64,000 nucleotides of DNA from Staphylococcus sp. IVB6214 (GCF_025558585.1 NZ_CP094723.1:930001-994000), one strand, 5' to 3'; shown: positions 19,037 through 29,818, numbered from the stretch's first letter. Notes: a model not told the origin generated them from the letters alone. Numbers and translations: made by a program.

Positions 19037-20740
19037 ATGAAGCAATCGAAAGTCTTTATACCGACACTACGTGAAGTTCCTGCAGAGGCAGAGGCAATTA
19101 GCCATCAACTTCTGTTGAAAGCAGGTATGATCAAACAAAATACAGCAGGTGTATATAGCTATTTACCCCTTGCTACAAAAGCAATTCATAAAATTTCAGA
19201 CATCATTCGTGAAGAAATGGAGCGCATTGATGCAGTCGAAGTCGTTATGCCAGTATTACAACATGCAGAATTATGGCAAGAATCTGGGCGTTGGGAAGCG
19301 TATGGAGCAGAGTTAATGCGTCTACGTGATCGCAACCAACGTGAATTTGCATTAGGACCTACACATGAAGAAGTAATCACTTCTTTGGTTCGTGATGAAT
19401 TACGTTCATATAAGCAATTGCCACTCACGTTATTCCAAATTCAAACGAAGTTCCGTGATGAAAAACGTCCACGCTTTGGATTATTACGTGGTCGTGAATT
19501 CATTATGAAGGATGCGTATTCTTTCCATACAGATGAAGCATCGTTAATGAAGACGTATCAAGATATGTATGATGCATATAAGCGTATTTTCAAACGTGTT
19601 GGTTTAAATGTGCGTCCAGTAGTTGCGGATTCTGGAGCAATCGGCGGTAACTATACACATGAATTCCATGCATTAAGTGCAATTGGTGAAGATACAATTG
19701 TTTATAGTGAAAATAGTGATTACGCTGCTAATATTGAAAAAGCAGAAGTGGTATATACACCTTCTTCTGAAGACAAGGAAGCACCAAAATCACTAGAAAA
19801 AGTTGCAACACCAAATATTAAGACTGTAAAAGAACTTGCGGCGTTGTTGGAATTACCATTAGAACAAACAACAAAATCAATGGTATTTAAAGTTGATGGT
19901 GATTTTGTGATGATTCTTATTAGAGGACATCATGAAATCAACGATGTGAAGTTAAAAGATTACTTCAACACAGATAATATTGAAATGGCAACAGAAGATG
20001 AAATTCGTAACTTATTAGGTGCTACACCAGGGTCATTAGGTCCCGTCACAGATCGTGACATTAAAGTATACGCTGATCATTCAGTCCAAGACTTAGTCAA
20101 TATTCCAGTCGGTGCGAATGAAGACGGTTATCACTTTGTAAATGCAGTAATTGATCGTGACTTCACCGTAGACGGTTTTGGTGATTTCCGTTTCATCTTA
20201 GAAGGCGAACCACTTGCAGACGGTTCAGGACCAGCCAAGTTCGCAGAAGGTATTGAAGTCGGACAAGTATTCGTACTGGGTGAAAAATATTCTGAGGCTA
20301 TGAATGCAACAGTATTGAATAATCAAGGTCGTGAGCAAAACTTAACAATGGGCTGTTATGGTATCGGTGTGTCAAGAACATTGAGTGCAGTTATCGAACA
20401 ACATCATGACGACAATGGCATTATCTGGCCGAAGTCAGTGACACCATATGATTTACATTTGATTACAGTGAATCCGAAAAAAGAAGCTCAAAGCGAATTG
20501 TCAGATAAACTTTATGCTACACTTCAAGAAAAATATGATGTGTTATATGATGATCGTCAAGAACGTGCAGGTGTTAAATTCAATGATGCCGACTTAATCG
20601 GTTTGCCTATTCGTGTTGTAGTAGGTAAAAACGCTGAAGAGGGGATTGTTGAAGTAAAACGTCGTGACACAGGTGATAGTGAAGAAGTTACTGTTGATGC
20701 ACTTGTTGACTACATCGCAGACCTTTATGAGCAATTGTAA
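19037..20740 (+). CDS. proS: prolyl-tRNA synthetase, bacterial type with editing domain
   Basis: ProRS charges tRNA-Pro. The 567 residues match bacterial-type enzymes: class II motif 1 near [15 protein letters not shown] (about 35-50), motif 2 with [25 protein letters not shown] split over about 138-162, the INS editing domain (about 230-400) that removes mischarged alanine, motif 3 with [14 protein letters not shown] (about 437-450), and the C-terminal anticodon-binding domain. AGGAGG lies before the ATG. The 226-bp gap downstream holds a hairpin, an interspersed repeat and the polC promoter. Confidence 0.98.
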   Translation: MKQSKVFIPTLREVPAEAEAISHQLLLKAGMIKQNTAGVYSYLPLATKAIHKISDIIREEMERIDAVEVVMPVLQHAELWQESGRWEAYGAELMRLRDRNQREFALGPTHEEVITSLVRDELRSYKQLPLTLFQIQTKFRDEKRPRFGLLRGREFIMKDAYSFHTDEASLMKTYQDMYDAYKRIFKRVGLNVRPVVADSGAIGGNYTHEFHALSAIGEDTIVYSENSDYAANIEKAEVVYTPSSEDKEAPKSLEKVATPNIKTVKELAALLELPLEQTTKSMVFKVDGDFVMILIRGHHEINDVKLKDYFNTDNIEMATEDEIRNLLGATPGSLGPVTDRDIKVYADHSVQDLVNIPVGANEDGYHFVNAVIDRDFTVDGFGDFRFILEGEPLADGSGPAKFAEGIEVGQVFVLGEKYSEAMNATVLNNQGREQNLTMGCYGIGVSRTLSAVIEQHHDDNGIIWPKSVTPYDLHLITVNPKKEAQSELSDKLYATLQEKYDVLYDDRQERAGVKFNDADLIGLPIRVVVGKNAEEGIVEVKRRDTGDSEEVTVDALVDYIADLYEQL

Positions 20741-20786
20741 GCTTTCAAAGATTTGAGTTTGTTATAATAGAATATAATTGTTACGT

Positions 20787-20839
20787 AAGATGTCATGGAT
20801 AAGTTTGGTGTAATCTCTCACACCATGCTTAAACATCTT
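20787..20839 (+). other. long imperfect hairpin downstream of proS
   Basis: AAGATGT (20787-20793) pairs with ACATCTT (20833-20839); inside, AAG pairs with CTT and TGGTGT (20806-20811) with ACACCA (20820-20825). No T run follows. It may protect the 3' end of the proS message. Confidence 0.5.
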
Positions 20840-20858
20840 GAACGAAAGCATCCTAATT

Positions 20859-20907
20859 GGGGTGGGTCACGAACTCTTGTTCATATGAAGATTTCTGTCC
20901 CACTCCT
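20859..20907 (+). repeat. interspersed palindromic repeat, copy 1
   Basis: The left arm GGGGTGGGTCACGAA (20859-20873) and right arm GATTTCTGTCCCACTCC (20889-20905) form an inverted repeat. The right arm is identical over 17 bases to the one at 30883-30899. Similar GGGGTGGGAC / GTCCCACTCC palindromes are scattered in staphylococcal intergenic DNA. Here it lies between proS and polC and may act as a terminator, since a T-rich stretch follows. Confidence 0.65.
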
Positions 20908-20966
20908 ATTCATATTTTTATACATATAGTAGCTTTATCTATTCGATCAATAAGGTGGATTGAAAT

Positions 20967-23900
20967 ATGGACATACAGAACCAAGAAAAATTTAGAATTC
21001 TGCTCAAACAACTGAATATGCTTGATCATTTTGATGAAGAGATGGTTGCTGAAAGTGCGTTAACACGAGTGGATGTTTCTGAAAAAACACGTAAATGGAC
21101 ATTTCATATCACGTTACCTTACGTGATGCGTTATGAAGACTATGCTGTATTTACACATGCGATGAAGGAAACCTTTAAAGATATTGTAGAAGTAAACTGG
21201 CAAATTCGTGTACAGTCTTCAGCAAATCAAGATGAACACTTGTTAAAATACTTTGGTGATTGTATTGATCAAACAGCATTATCACCAAAAGTAAAAGGAC
21301 AATTGCGTCAGAAGCGTATCATTATTTCAGGGAATATCGTTAAAGTACTCGTCCAAAATGATATTGAACGTAATCATTTTGATAAAGTATGTAACGGTAG
21401 CCTTGTAAAAGCACTCAAACAGTGTGGTTTTGATGTTTATAAGGTAGTTTTTGAAACAGATACGTCAGGCCAAGATGATGATCTTGCATCATTAGAAGCG
21501 CATATTCAACAAGAAGATGAGAAAAGTGCACGTGAAGCAACTGAAAAAATTGAAAAAATGAAAGAGCAACGTGTGAAACAAGAAGAAAATGGTGTTTCGA
21601 TTGATAAATGCCAGATTGGAAAACCGATTCAAGTCGAAAATATCCGACCTATTTCCGATATTATTGAAGAAGAGTTCAAAGTGGCGATTGAAGGGGTTAT
21701 CTTTGATATTAATTTGAAAGAATTGAAGAGTGGCCGACATATTGTCGAATTGAAAGTGACAGACTATACGGACTCACTCGTATTAAAAATGTTTACACGT
21801 AAAAACAAAGATGACTTAGAACATTTCAAAGCATTATCAGAAGGGAAATGGGTACGTGCACAAGGGCGTATCGAAGAAGATATGTATATTCGTGACCTTG
21901 TCATGATGATGTCAGATATTGAAGAAGTGAAACATAGCGAAAAACAAGATAAAGCTGAAGAGAAGCGTGTTGAGTTTCATCTACACACTGCGATGAGCCA
22001 GATGGATGGTGTAACAAATATTGGTGATTATGTGGCGCAAGCTGCAAAATGGGGACACGATGCGATTGCAGTGACCGATCATAATGTTGTGCAAGCATAT
22101 CCTGATGCTTATGCTGCTGCGAAGAAACATGGTATTAAGATGATTTATGGTATGGAAGGCATGCTTGTTGATGATGGTGTGCCGATTGCATACAAACCAA
22201 CGGATATTCCGCTTCAATCAGCAACTTATGTCGTATTTGACGTTGAGACCACAGGGCTTTCTAATCAATATGACAAAATTATTGAACTTGCTGCTGTAAA
22301 AGTGAAAGACGGCGAAATCATTGATAAGTTTGAGCGTTTCAGCAATCCGCATGAAAAGTTATCAGAGACGATTAAAAACTTAACGCACATTAATGATGAC
22401 ATGTTGAAAGATGCGCCTGAAATTGAAGAAGTGCTCACAGAATTCAAAGAATGGGTGGGTGATGCGATATTTGTTGCACACAACGCATCATTCGATATGG
22501 GCTTCATCGATACAGGCTATGAACGCCTTGGCTTTGGTCCATCGACGAACGGTGTGATCGATACATTGGAACTTTCAAGAACGATTAATACGAGTTACGG
22601 GAAACACGGCTTGAACTTCTTAGCCAAAAAATATGGCGTGGAACTAACACAACATCATAGAGCGATTTACGATACAGAAGCGACGGCGTATATTTTCGTA
22701 AAAATGTTAGCACAGCTAAAAGAATTAGAAGTTCATAATCATCAAGATATCAATCAAAAGTTATCAAATGAAGATGCATACAAACGAGCACGTCCACAAC
22801 ATGTGACGCTTATTGTACAAAACCAAACCGGCTTGAAAAACTTATTCAAGATTGTCAGCCAATCACTAGTAAAATATTTCTATCGAACACCACGTATTCC
22901 ACGTTCGGTGTTAGATGAGCATCGTGAAGGCATTCTAGTTGGTACAGCATGTGACGAAGGTGAAGTATTCACAGCAGTGATGCAACGTGATCAAGCAGAA
23001 GTCGAAAAAATTGCGAAGTATTATGACTATATTGAAATACAACCACCTGCCTTGTATCAAGACTTATTAGACAGAGAGCTTATTCGAGATCATGAAACAT
23101 TGGTAGAAATTTATGAGCGTATTCTGGCGGTAGGTGAAACGAATCAAATTCCAGTCATTGCAACTGGGAATGTGCATTACTTACATGAACATGATGGGAT
23201 TGCTCGTAAAATTTTGATTGCGTCACAACCGGGGAATCCGTTAAATCGTTCGACATTACCAGAAGCACACTTCCGTACCACAGATGAAATGTTAGCAGAT
23301 TTCCATTTCTTAGGGGAAGAACGTGCTAAGGAATTAGTTGTGACAAATACACGTGCACTTGCGGATCGTATTGAAGAAGTCGTACCGATTAAAGATAAGT
23401 TATATACACCAAATATGGATGGTGCGAATGAAGAGATCCGTGAGATGAGCTATCGCAATGCAAAAGCGCTTTACGGTGAAGATTTGCCACAGATCGTTAT
23501 CGACCGCTTGGAGAAAGAGTTAGACAGTATTATCGGGAATGGTTTTGCGGTTATTTATTTGATTTCACAACGATTGGTTAAAAAGTCATTAGAAGATGGC
23601 TATTTAGTAGGATCACGGGGATCGGTTGGTTCAAGTTTTGTTGCCACGATGACGGAAATTACCGAAGTGAATCCATTACCGCCGCATTATATTTGTCCGA
23701 AGTGTAAGAAAAGTGAATTCTTTAATGATGGTTCGGTTGGTTCAGGGTTTGACCTTCCTGATAAAACGTGTGAATGCGGGACACCTCTTATTAAAGAAGG
23801 ACAAGACATCCCATTCGAAACGTTCTTAGGCTTTAAAGGGGATAAAGTACCGGATATCGACTTGAACTTCAGTGGTGAATATCAACCACATGCACATAAC

Positions 23901-25277
23901 TATACGAAAGTACTTTTTGGTGAAGATTATGTGTTCCGTGCAGGGACAATTGGTACAGTTGCCGAAAAAACAGCATTTGGTTTTGTAAAAGGTTATTTAA
24001 ATGATCAAGGTATGCATAAGCGTGGTGCAGAGGTTGATCGCTTAGTGAAAGGGTGTACCGGCGTAAAACGTACAACCGGACAGCATCCAGGGGGAATTAT
24101 CGTTGTGCCAGATTATATGGATATTTACGATTTTACACCGATACAATATCCAGCCGATGCACAAAACTCAGCATGGATGACGACGCACTTTGACTTCCAT
24201 TCGATTCATGATAACGTATTGAAACTCGACATACTCGGGCACGATGATCCGACTATGATTCGTATGTTACAAGACTTATCAGGTATTGATCCTAAAACGA
24301 TTCCAGTTGATGATAAAGAAACGATGGGTATTTTCAGTTCGCCAGAAACACTGGGTGTAACTGAAGAAGAAATCCTCGCTAAGACAGGTACGTTTGGTGT
24401 TCCTGAATTTGGTACAGGATTCGTTCGTCAAATGTTAGAAGATACGAAACCAACAACTTTTTCAGAACTGGTTCAAATTTCAGGATTATCACATGGTACA
24501 GACGTATGGCTCGGTAACGCTCAAGATCTTGTACGAAGCGGTACATGTACGCTGTCTAGTTGTATCGGTTGTCGTGACGACATTATGGTATTTCTAATGT
24601 ATGCAGGACTTGAACCGGCACTTGCCTTTAAAATCATGGAATCAGTGCGTAAAGGGAAAGGGCTGACTGATGAGTTTGAACAAGCGATGCGAGATAACGA
24701 TGTACCCGAATGGTATTTGGACTCATGTAAAAAGATTAAATACATGTTCCCGAAAGCACACGCAGCAGCCTACGTATTAATGGCCGTACGTATCGCATAC
24801 TTCAAAGTACATCATCCGCTATATTACTATGCAAGCTACTTTACAGTCCGTGCATCCGACTTCGACTTATTGACGATGATCAAAGATAAGGATAGCATTC
24901 GTAATACGGTAAAAGATATGTATAGTCGCTATATGGATTTAGGCAAAAAAGAGAAAGATATCTTAATTGTTTTAGAAATCATGAATGAAATGGCACATCG
25001 TGGTTATAAAATGCAGCCTGTAAACCTTGAGAAGAGTCAAGCCTTTGAATTTATTATCGAGGGTGATACATTGATTCCGCCATTCATTGCAGTACCAGGA
25101 TTAGGTGAAAACGTCGCAAAACGTATTGTTGAAGCACGTGAAGAAGGTCCATTCTTATCAAAAGAGGACCTGAACAAAAAAGCGGGTGTTTCAGCGAAGA
25201 TTATTGAATATCTGGATGAATTAGGTTCATTACCAAATATGCCAGATAAAGCACAGCTATCGATTTTCGACATGTAG
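20967..25277 (+). CDS. polC: DNA polymerase III alpha subunit, Gram-positive PolC type
   Basis: PolC is the leading-strand replicative polymerase with built-in proofreading. The 1436 residues match the family. An N-terminal domain and OB fold (about 235-320) precede the PHP domain (EFHLHTAMSQMDG about 333-345). The DEDDh exonuclease is inserted in the PHP domain: VFDVETTGL (about 422-430), then VAHNASFDMGFI and HHRAIYDTEATAY. A four-cysteine zinc motif is CPKCKKSEFF..CECG (about 910-940). The catalytic PDIDLNFSGEYQ lies near 970, the GPHP-like HPGGIIVVP near 1040, and the HhH region near the end. RBS AAGGTGG. Confidence 0.98.
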   Translation: MDIQNQEKFRILLKQLNMLDHFDEEMVAESALTRVDVSEKTRKWTFHITLPYVMRYEDYAVFTHAMKETFKDIVEVNWQIRVQSSANQDEHLLKYFGDCIDQTALSPKVKGQLRQKRIIISGNIVKVLVQNDIERNHFDKVCNGSLVKALKQCGFDVYKVVFETDTSGQDDDLASLEAHIQQEDEKSAREATEKIEKMKEQRVKQEENGVSIDKCQIGKPIQVENIRPISDIIEEEFKVAIEGVIFDINLKELKSGRHIVELKVTDYTDSLVLKMFTRKNKDDLEHFKALSEGKWVRAQGRIEEDMYIRDLVMMMSDIEEVKHSEKQDKAEEKRVEFHLHTAMSQMDGVTNIGDYVAQAAKWGHDAIAVTDHNVVQAYPDAYAAAKKHGIKMIYGMEGMLVDDGVPIAYKPTDIPLQSATYVVFDVETTGLSNQYDKIIELAAVKVKDGEIIDKFERFSNPHEKLSETIKNLTHINDDMLKDAPEIEEVLTEFKEWVGDAIFVAHNASFDMGFIDTGYERLGFGPSTNGVIDTLELSRTINTSYGKHGLNFLAKKYGVELTQHHRAIYDTEATAYIFVKMLAQLKELEVHNHQDINQKLSNEDAYKRARPQHVTLIVQNQTGLKNLFKIVSQSLVKYFYRTPRIPRSVLDEHREGILVGTACDEGEVFTAVMQRDQAEVEKIAKYYDYIEIQPPALYQDLLDRELIRDHETLVEIYERILAVGETNQIPVIATGNVHYLHEHDGIARKILIASQPGNPLNRSTLPEAHFRTTDEMLADFHFLGEERAKELVVTNTRALADRIEEVVPIKDKLYTPNMDGANEEIREMSYRNAKALYGEDLPQIVIDRLEKELDSIIGNGFAVIYLISQRLVKKSLEDGYLVGSRGSVGSSFVATMTEITEVNPLPPHYICPKCKKSEFFNDGSVGSGFDLPDKTCECGTPLIKEGQDIPFETFLGFKGDKVPDIDLNFSGEYQPHAHNYTKVLFGEDYVFRAGTIGTVAEKTAFGFVKGYLNDQGMHKRGAEVDRLVKGCTGVKRTTGQHPGGIIVVPDYMDIYDFTPIQYPADAQNSAWMTTHFDFHSIHDNVLKLDILGHDDPTMIRMLQDLSGIDPKTIPVDDKETMGIFSSPETLGVTEEEILAKTGTFGVPEFGTGFVRQMLEDTKPTTFSELVQISGLSHGTDVWLGNAQDLVRSGTCTLSSCIGCRDDIMVFLMYAGLEPALAFKIMESVRKGKGLTDEFEQAMRDNDVPEWYLDSCKKIKYMFPKAHAAAYVLMAVRIAYFKVHHPLYYYASYFTVRASDFDLLTMIKDKDSIRNTVKDMYSRYMDLGKKEKDILIVLEIMNEMAHRGYKMQPVNLEKSQAFEFIIEGDTLIPPFIAVPGLGENVAKRIVEAREEGPFLSKEDLNKKAGVSAKIIEYLDELGSLPNMPDKAQLSIFDM

Positions 25278-25285
25278 ATTCGCAT

Positions 25286-25314
25286 TTGTCGTCTCGCGTG
25301 ATATGTGCTATAAT
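25286..25314 (+). promoter_or_regulatory. sigma-A promoter of the rimP-nusA-infB operon
   Basis: TTGTCG (25286-25291), a 17-bp spacer ending in TGC, and TATAAT (25309-25314) give a consensus extended -10 promoter. Confidence 0.75.
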
Positions 25315-25342
25315 AATGTTGCTTATAAAAATGGACTCAAGC

Positions 25343-25378
25343 AGAAAGAGTGGGTGTTACCCGCTCTTTTCTGTTTGT
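25343..25378 (+). terminator. attenuator-like hairpin in the rimP leader
   Basis: AGAAAGAGTGGG (25343-25354) pairs with CCCGCTCTTTTCT (25360-25372) with one bulge and one wobble, followed by GTTTGTAT. It lies between promoter and first gene. In B. subtilis, NusA autoregulates this operon by stimulating termination in the leader; the same control is inferred here. Confidence 0.6.
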
Positions 25379-25400
25379 ATGTCACTGATAGGGGGCACGT

Positions 25401-25868
25401 ATGAGTAAAATTACAGAGCAAGTAGAAGTGTTGATACAACCTGTCCTTGACGACTTAGGGTATGAATTAGTAGATGTAGAGTTTGTAAAAGAAGGACGCG
25501 ATCATTATTTGCGTATTTCAATTGATAAACCGGGTGGCGTAGATCTTAATGACTGTACACGTGCATCTGAGCATATAAGTGAAGTCATGGATGCACATGA
25601 TCCGATTGCTCAAGCTTATTATTTAGATGTTGCATCACCTGGTGCGGAAAGACCGATTAAGAAAGAAGCAGATTTCCAAAAAGCAATTGGACAACCTGTT
25701 TTCGTATCGCTATATGCACCTATTGATGGTGACAAAGAATGGCTCGGTACACTCTCAGCAGTAACGGATGAATCAATTGAAATGACCGTGAAGATTAAAG
25801 CGAGAACAAAAGTCATCACAATTCCACGAGATAAAATAGCGAAAGCACGTCATGCAGTCATGCTTTAA
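25401..25868 (+). CDS. rimP: ribosome maturation factor RimP
   Basis: RimP helps assemble the 30S subunit. The 155 residues show an N-terminal KH-like domain with LGYELVDVEFVKEGRDHYLRI split over about 18-42, the conserved IDKPGGVDLNDCTRASE (about 40-56), YYLDVASPGAERPI (about 74-87), and a C-terminal SH3-like domain ending IPRDKIAKARHAVML. GGGGG lies before the ATG. It is first in rimP-nusA-rnpM-rplGA-infB, with nusA 20 bp downstream. Confidence 0.95.
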   Translation: MSKITEQVEVLIQPVLDDLGYELVDVEFVKEGRDHYLRISIDKPGGVDLNDCTRASEHISEVMDAHDPIAQAYYLDVASPGAERPIKKEADFQKAIGQPVFVSLYAPIDGDKEWLGTLSAVTDESIEMTVKIKARTKVITIPRDKIAKARHAVML

Positions 25869-25888
25869 TGATGTAAGGAGGAAGATTC

Positions 25889-27070
25889 GTGAAAAGTAAC
25901 GAACTATTATTAGCAACTGAGTATTTAGAAAAGGAAAAAAGAATTCCGAGAGAAGTATTAGTTGATGCGATTGAAGCAGCATTAATTACAGCTTACAAAA
26001 AGAATTATGAGAGCGCGCGTAACGTACGAGTTGAATTGAACTTGGACAGTGGTACATTCCACGTCATCGCACGTAAAGAAGTCGTTGAAGAAGTTTTCGA
26101 TGATCGTGAAGAAATTGATTTATCAACAGCATTAGTCAAAAACCCAGCCTACGAAATCGGTGACATTTATGAAGAAGATGTAACGCCTAAAGACTTCGGG
26201 CGTGTAGGGGCTCAAGCAGCTAAACAAGCTGTTATGCAACGCTTAAGAGATGCAGAACGTGAAATCTTATACGAAGAGTTCATTGATAAAGAAAATGATA
26301 TCGTTACAGGTGTTATTGACCGTGTCGATCATCGTTATGTATATGTAAACTTAGGTAGAACTGAAGCTGTCTTATCTGAAGCAGAACGCAGTCCGAACGA
26401 AACATACTTGCCAAACGAACGCATTAAAGTGTATGTGAACAAAGTTGAACAAACAACAAAAGGACCACAAATCTTTGTATCACGTAGTCATCCAGGCTTA
26501 TTGAAACGTTTATTTGAGCAAGAAGTGCCTGAAATCTTCGAAGGTACGGTTGAAGTGAAGTCTGTTGCTCGTGAAGCGGGAGATCGTTCTAAAATCAGTG
26601 TGTACGCTGAAAATAATGACGTTGATGCTGTCGGCGCATGTGTTGGTGCAAAAGGTGCACGTGTTGAAGCAGTTGTTGAAGAACTTGGTGGCGAAAAAAT
26701 TGATATCGTTCAATGGGATGCTGATCCAAAAGTATTCGTACGCAACGCATTAAGTCCATCACAAGTAGTAGATGTAATTGTAGATGAAGAGAATCAATCA
26801 ACGACTGTTATTGTGCCAGATTATCAGTTATCACTTGCAATTGGTAAGCGTGGTCAAAATGCACGTTTAGCTGCGAAGTTAACTGGATGGAAGATTGACA
26901 TTAAGTCTGAAACGGATGCGAAAGCACTTGGACTTGATCAACCACAACCTAAAGTTGAAGAAGCTGTTGAAGATGAAGAGATTGTGGATGAAGCAAACAA
27001 TGAGACACCAGTTGTTGAAGATGTAAATGAAGACATCACAGAATTAGAGGATGAAACAGAAGAAAAATAG
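25889..27070 (+). CDS. nusA: transcription termination/antitermination factor NusA
   Basis: NusA binds RNA polymerase and promotes pausing and intrinsic termination. The 393 residues comprise an N-terminal polymerase-binding domain (1-130), an S1 domain (about 135-200, ENDIVTGVIDRVDHRYVYVN), and two KH domains (VGACVGAKGARVEAVVEEL about 248-266 and SLAIGKRGQNARLAAKLTGW about 313-332). Like other Firmicutes NusA it lacks the C-terminal acidic repeats of E. coli, but it ends in a disordered Glu/Asp-rich tail from about 355. The start is GTG behind AAGGAGGAA. The leader hairpin at 25343 may be its own target. Confidence 0.97.
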   Translation: MKSNELLLATEYLEKEKRIPREVLVDAIEAALITAYKKNYESARNVRVELNLDSGTFHVIARKEVVEEVFDDREEIDLSTALVKNPAYEIGDIYEEDVTPKDFGRVGAQAAKQAVMQRLRDAEREILYEEFIDKENDIVTGVIDRVDHRYVYVNLGRTEAVLSEAERSPNETYLPNERIKVYVNKVEQTTKGPQIFVSRSHPGLLKRLFEQEVPEIFEGTVEVKSVAREAGDRSKISVYAENNDVDAVGACVGAKGARVEAVVEELGGEKIDIVQWDADPKVFVRNALSPSQVVDVIVDEENQSTTVIVPDYQLSLAIGKRGQNARLAAKLTGWKIDIKSETDAKALGLDQPQPKVEEAVEDEEIVDEANNETPVVEDVNEDITELEDETEEK

Positions 27071-27081
27071 GGGGGATTTTC

Positions 27082-27369
27082 ATGAAAAAACGTAAAATTC
27101 CTATGAGAAAATGTATTTTGTCCAACGAGATGAAACCGAAAAAAGACATGATTCGTGTCGTACAAAATAAAGAAGGTGACATTGCTGCAGATGCGACAGG
27201 TAAACTACCAGGTCGTGGTGCGTATGTCAGCAAAGATGTTGCGTTAGTAGAACAGGCACAACAAGCACAAAAACTTGAGCAGTTCTTTAAAGCATCTCAA
27301 GAAACTTTAGAACCTGTGTATAAAGAGATTATTCGATTAATTTATCGGGAAGAGATACCTACGAAATGA
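27082..27369 (+). CDS. rnpM: RNase P modulator RnpM (YlxR family)
   Basis: The 95-residue protein begins MKKRKIPMRKCILSNEMKPK and has RVVQNKEGDIAADATGKLPG with GRGAYV (about 34-58), the YlxR family signature. YlxR was recently shown in B. subtilis to bind RNase P RNA and reduce its activity. GGGGGGA lies before the ATG. Its stop overlaps the rplGA start by 4 bp, indicating translational coupling inside the nusA-infB operon. Confidence 0.93.
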   Translation: MKKRKIPMRKCILSNEMKPKKDMIRVVQNKEGDIAADATGKLPGRGAYVSKDVALVEQAQQAQKLEQFFKASQETLEPVYKEIIRLIYREEIPTK

Positions 27370-27677
27370 ACCAACAACAATTTTTAAACTTTTTAGGACT
27401 TGCGATGCGTGCAGGCAAAGTGAAAACAGGCGAATCTGTCTTGTTAGCAGAAATTAAAAAAAAGCGTTTAAAACTCGTACTGATTGCTGAAGATGCATCG
27501 GCGAATACGAAGAAAACGTTAATGAACAAATGTACAACCTATAAAGTACCCTATCGCGTTGTGAGTAGTCGTCATGAGTTAGGTGTGGCGATTGGCAAAG
27601 AATCACGTGTGAATATCGGTATTACAGATAACGGTTTTGCTAAGAAGTTAATAGCAATGATCGATGAAGAAGAGTAA
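27366..27677 (+). CDS. rplGA: L7Ae-family RNA-binding protein YlxQ (RplGA)
   Basis: The 103-residue protein is an L7Ae/L30e-type kink-turn binder: FLNFLGLAMRAGKVKTGES (about 6-24), KLVLIAEDASANTKK (about 36-50), PYRVVSSRHELGVAIGKE. Family members bind k-turn RNAs, but the physiological partner is not settled. It overlaps rnpM by 4 bp and is followed after 11 bp by infB. The pair rnpM-rplGA in front of infB is conserved across Firmicutes. Confidence 0.92.
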   Translation: MNQQQFLNFLGLAMRAGKVKTGESVLLAEIKKKRLKLVLIAEDASANTKKTLMNKCTTYKVPYRVVSSRHELGVAIGKESRVNIGITDNGFAKKLIAMIDEEE

Positions 27678-27688
27678 GGAGTGGTTGA

Positions 27689-29800
27689 ATGAGTAAGCAA
27701 AGAATTTATGAATATGCAAAATCATTAAACATCAAAAGTAAAGATGCCATTGATGAATTAAAGAAAAATGGTGTTGATGTGTCAAACCACATGCAAACGT
27801 TAGAAGCGGATCATGTGAAAATTTTAGACAAAGCTTTCAATAAAAAAGCTGAAGGTGAGAAAAAGGAAACAGCACCTAAGAAAGACAACAAGCCTTCTAA
27901 TAATAATCAACAAGGTAAAAACAAACAACAACCGAAAAATAATAAAGGTAATCAACAAAACAACAAGAAAAACAAACGCAATAATAAAAATAATCAACAG
28001 AAGAAACAACAACAGCAACAACCAAAACCAGCTGAACCCAAAGAAATGCCATCTAAGATCACATACACAGAAGGCATTACAGTCGGTGAACTTGCAGGTA
28101 AGTTGGGCGTTGATGCATCAGAAATTATTAAAAAGCTATTCTTACTTGGTATTATGGCGAACATCAACCAAGCATTAGATGTAGAAGCATTAGAACTTGT
28201 TGCATCAGATTATGGTGTTGAAATTGAAGAAGAAGTTGTCATTGATGCGAACGACTTAGATGTATATTTTGAAGATGTTGAAGAAGACGAAGACGCAACA
28301 GTACGTCCTGCAGTCGTTACAATCATGGGACACGTTGACCATGGTAAAACAACATTGCTTGACTCTATCCGTAACACGCACGTTACTGAAGGAGAAGCGG
28401 GTGGTATCACACAACATATCGGTGCATACCAAATTGAAAATAAAGGTAACAAAATTACTTTCTTAGATACACCTGGACATGCTGCGTTTACAACAATGCG
28501 TGCACGTGGTGCGCAAGTAACAGATATTACCATTCTTGTTGTTGCTGCAGATGATGGTGTCATGCCACAAACAATTGAAGCGATTAACCATGCAAAAGCA
28601 GCTGAAGTACCGATCATCGTTGCTGTAAACAAAATTGATAAACCAACAGCAAATCCAGATCGTGTCATGCAAGAACTTGCTGAATATAACTTAATCCCTG
28701 AAGACTGGGGCGGCGATACAATTTTCGTACCACTTTCAGCATTAAGTGGTGAAGGTATCGATGACTTATTAGAAATGCTCGTTCTTGTTTCTGAAGTACA
28801 AGAATTAAAAGCCAATGTTGATAAAGCAGCAGTCGGAACAGTTATCGAAGCTGAATTAGATAAATCACGTGGACCAGCAGCATCATTACTTGTTCAAAAC
28901 GGTACATTACATGTTGGAGATGCGATCGTAGTGGGTAATACACATGGTAAAGTACGTGCTATGGTAAATGATCTCGGTAAACGCATTAAAACAGCAGGTC
29001 CATCAACACCAGTTGAAATCACTGGTTTGAGTGCAGTACCGCAAGCGGGTGATCGCTTTGTAGTCTTCAAAGACGAGAAAAAAGCACGCCGCATCGGTGA
29101 AGCACGTGAACAAGAAAGCATTATTCAACAACGTCAAGAAAGCAAAAATGTCTCACTTGATAACTTGTTTGAACAAATGAAACAAGGTGAAATGAAAGAC
29201 TTAAATGTCATCATTAAAGGGGACGTTCAAGGTTCTGTTGAAGCATTAGCAGCCTCATTAATGAAGATTGATGTTGAAGGCGTAAATGTCCGCATCATTC
29301 ATACAGCGACAGGTGCGATCAATGAATCAGACGTAACATTAGCAAACGCGTCTAATGGTATCATCATTGGTTTCAACGTTCGTCCAGATGCTGGTGCGAA
29401 ACGTGCAGCTGAAGCTGAAAACGTTGATATGCGTTTACACCGTGTTATCTACAACGTTATTGAAGAAATCGAATCAGCAATGAAGGGTATGCTTGACCCT
29501 GAATACGAAGAAAAAGTGATCGGTCAAGCAGAAGTTCGTCAAACATTCAAAGTATCTAAAGTCGGTACAATTGCAGGTAGCTATGTGACTGACGGTAAGA
29601 TTACAAGAGATGCTGGCGTACGTGTTATCCGTGACGGTATCGTTATCTTTGAAGGTGAACTTGATTCATTAAAACGTTTCAAGGATGATGCTAAAGAAGT
29701 TGCACAAGGTTACGAATGTGGTATCACAATCGAGAAGTTCAACGACCTTAAGGAAGGCGACGTTATCGAAGCATTCATTATGGTTGAAATTGAGAGATAG
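27689..29800 (+). CDS. infB: translation initiation factor IF-2
   Basis: IF-2 is the GTPase that brings initiator tRNA to the ribosome and promotes subunit joining. In the 703 residues, a short N-terminal helix domain (1-50) is followed by a linker of Asn, Gln and Lys repeats (about 55-115), an IF2-N domain (about 130-180) and the G domain with G1 GHVDHGKTT (about 213-221), DTPGHAAF (about 258) and NKIDKP (about 313). Domains II-IV follow, ending [20 protein letters not shown] precedes the ATG. infB is normally followed by rbfA; here about 1.2 kb of foreign-looking DNA separates them. Confidence 0.98.
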   Translation: MSKQRIYEYAKSLNIKSKDAIDELKKNGVDVSNHMQTLEADHVKILDKAFNKKAEGEKKETAPKKDNKPSNNNQQGKNKQQPKNNKGNQQNNKKNKRNNKNNQQKKQQQQQPKPAEPKEMPSKITYTEGITVGELAGKLGVDASEIIKKLFLLGIMANINQALDVEALELVASDYGVEIEEEVVIDANDLDVYFEDVEEDEDATVRPAVVTIMGHVDHGKTTLLDSIRNTHVTEGEAGGITQHIGAYQIENKGNKITFLDTPGHAAFTTMRARGAQVTDITILVVAADDGVMPQTIEAINHAKAAEVPIIVAVNKIDKPTANPDRVMQELAEYNLIPEDWGGDTIFVPLSALSGEGIDDLLEMLVLVSEVQELKANVDKAAVGTVIEAELDKSRGPAASLLVQNGTLHVGDAIVVGNTHGKVRAMVNDLGKRIKTAGPSTPVEITGLSAVPQAGDRFVVFKDEKKARRIGEAREQESIIQQRQESKNVSLDNLFEQMKQGEMKDLNVIIKGDVQGSVEALAASLMKIDVEGVNVRIIHTATGAINESDVTLANASNGIIIGFNVRPDAGAKRAAEAENVDMRLHRVIYNVIEEIESAMKGMLDPEYEEKVIGQAEVRQTFKVSKVGTIAGSYVTDGKITRDAGVRVIRDGIVIFEGELDSLKRFKDDAKEVAQGYECGITIEKFNDLKEGDVIEAFIMVEIER

Positions 29801-29818
29801 AATTATCTAGGGATTGAA

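Noticed and set aside
28210..28815. 201-aa minus-strand open frame inside infB
   Set aside because: It is opposite the conserved G domain of IF-2 and Ser/Thr-rich as expected for a reverse-frame artefact.
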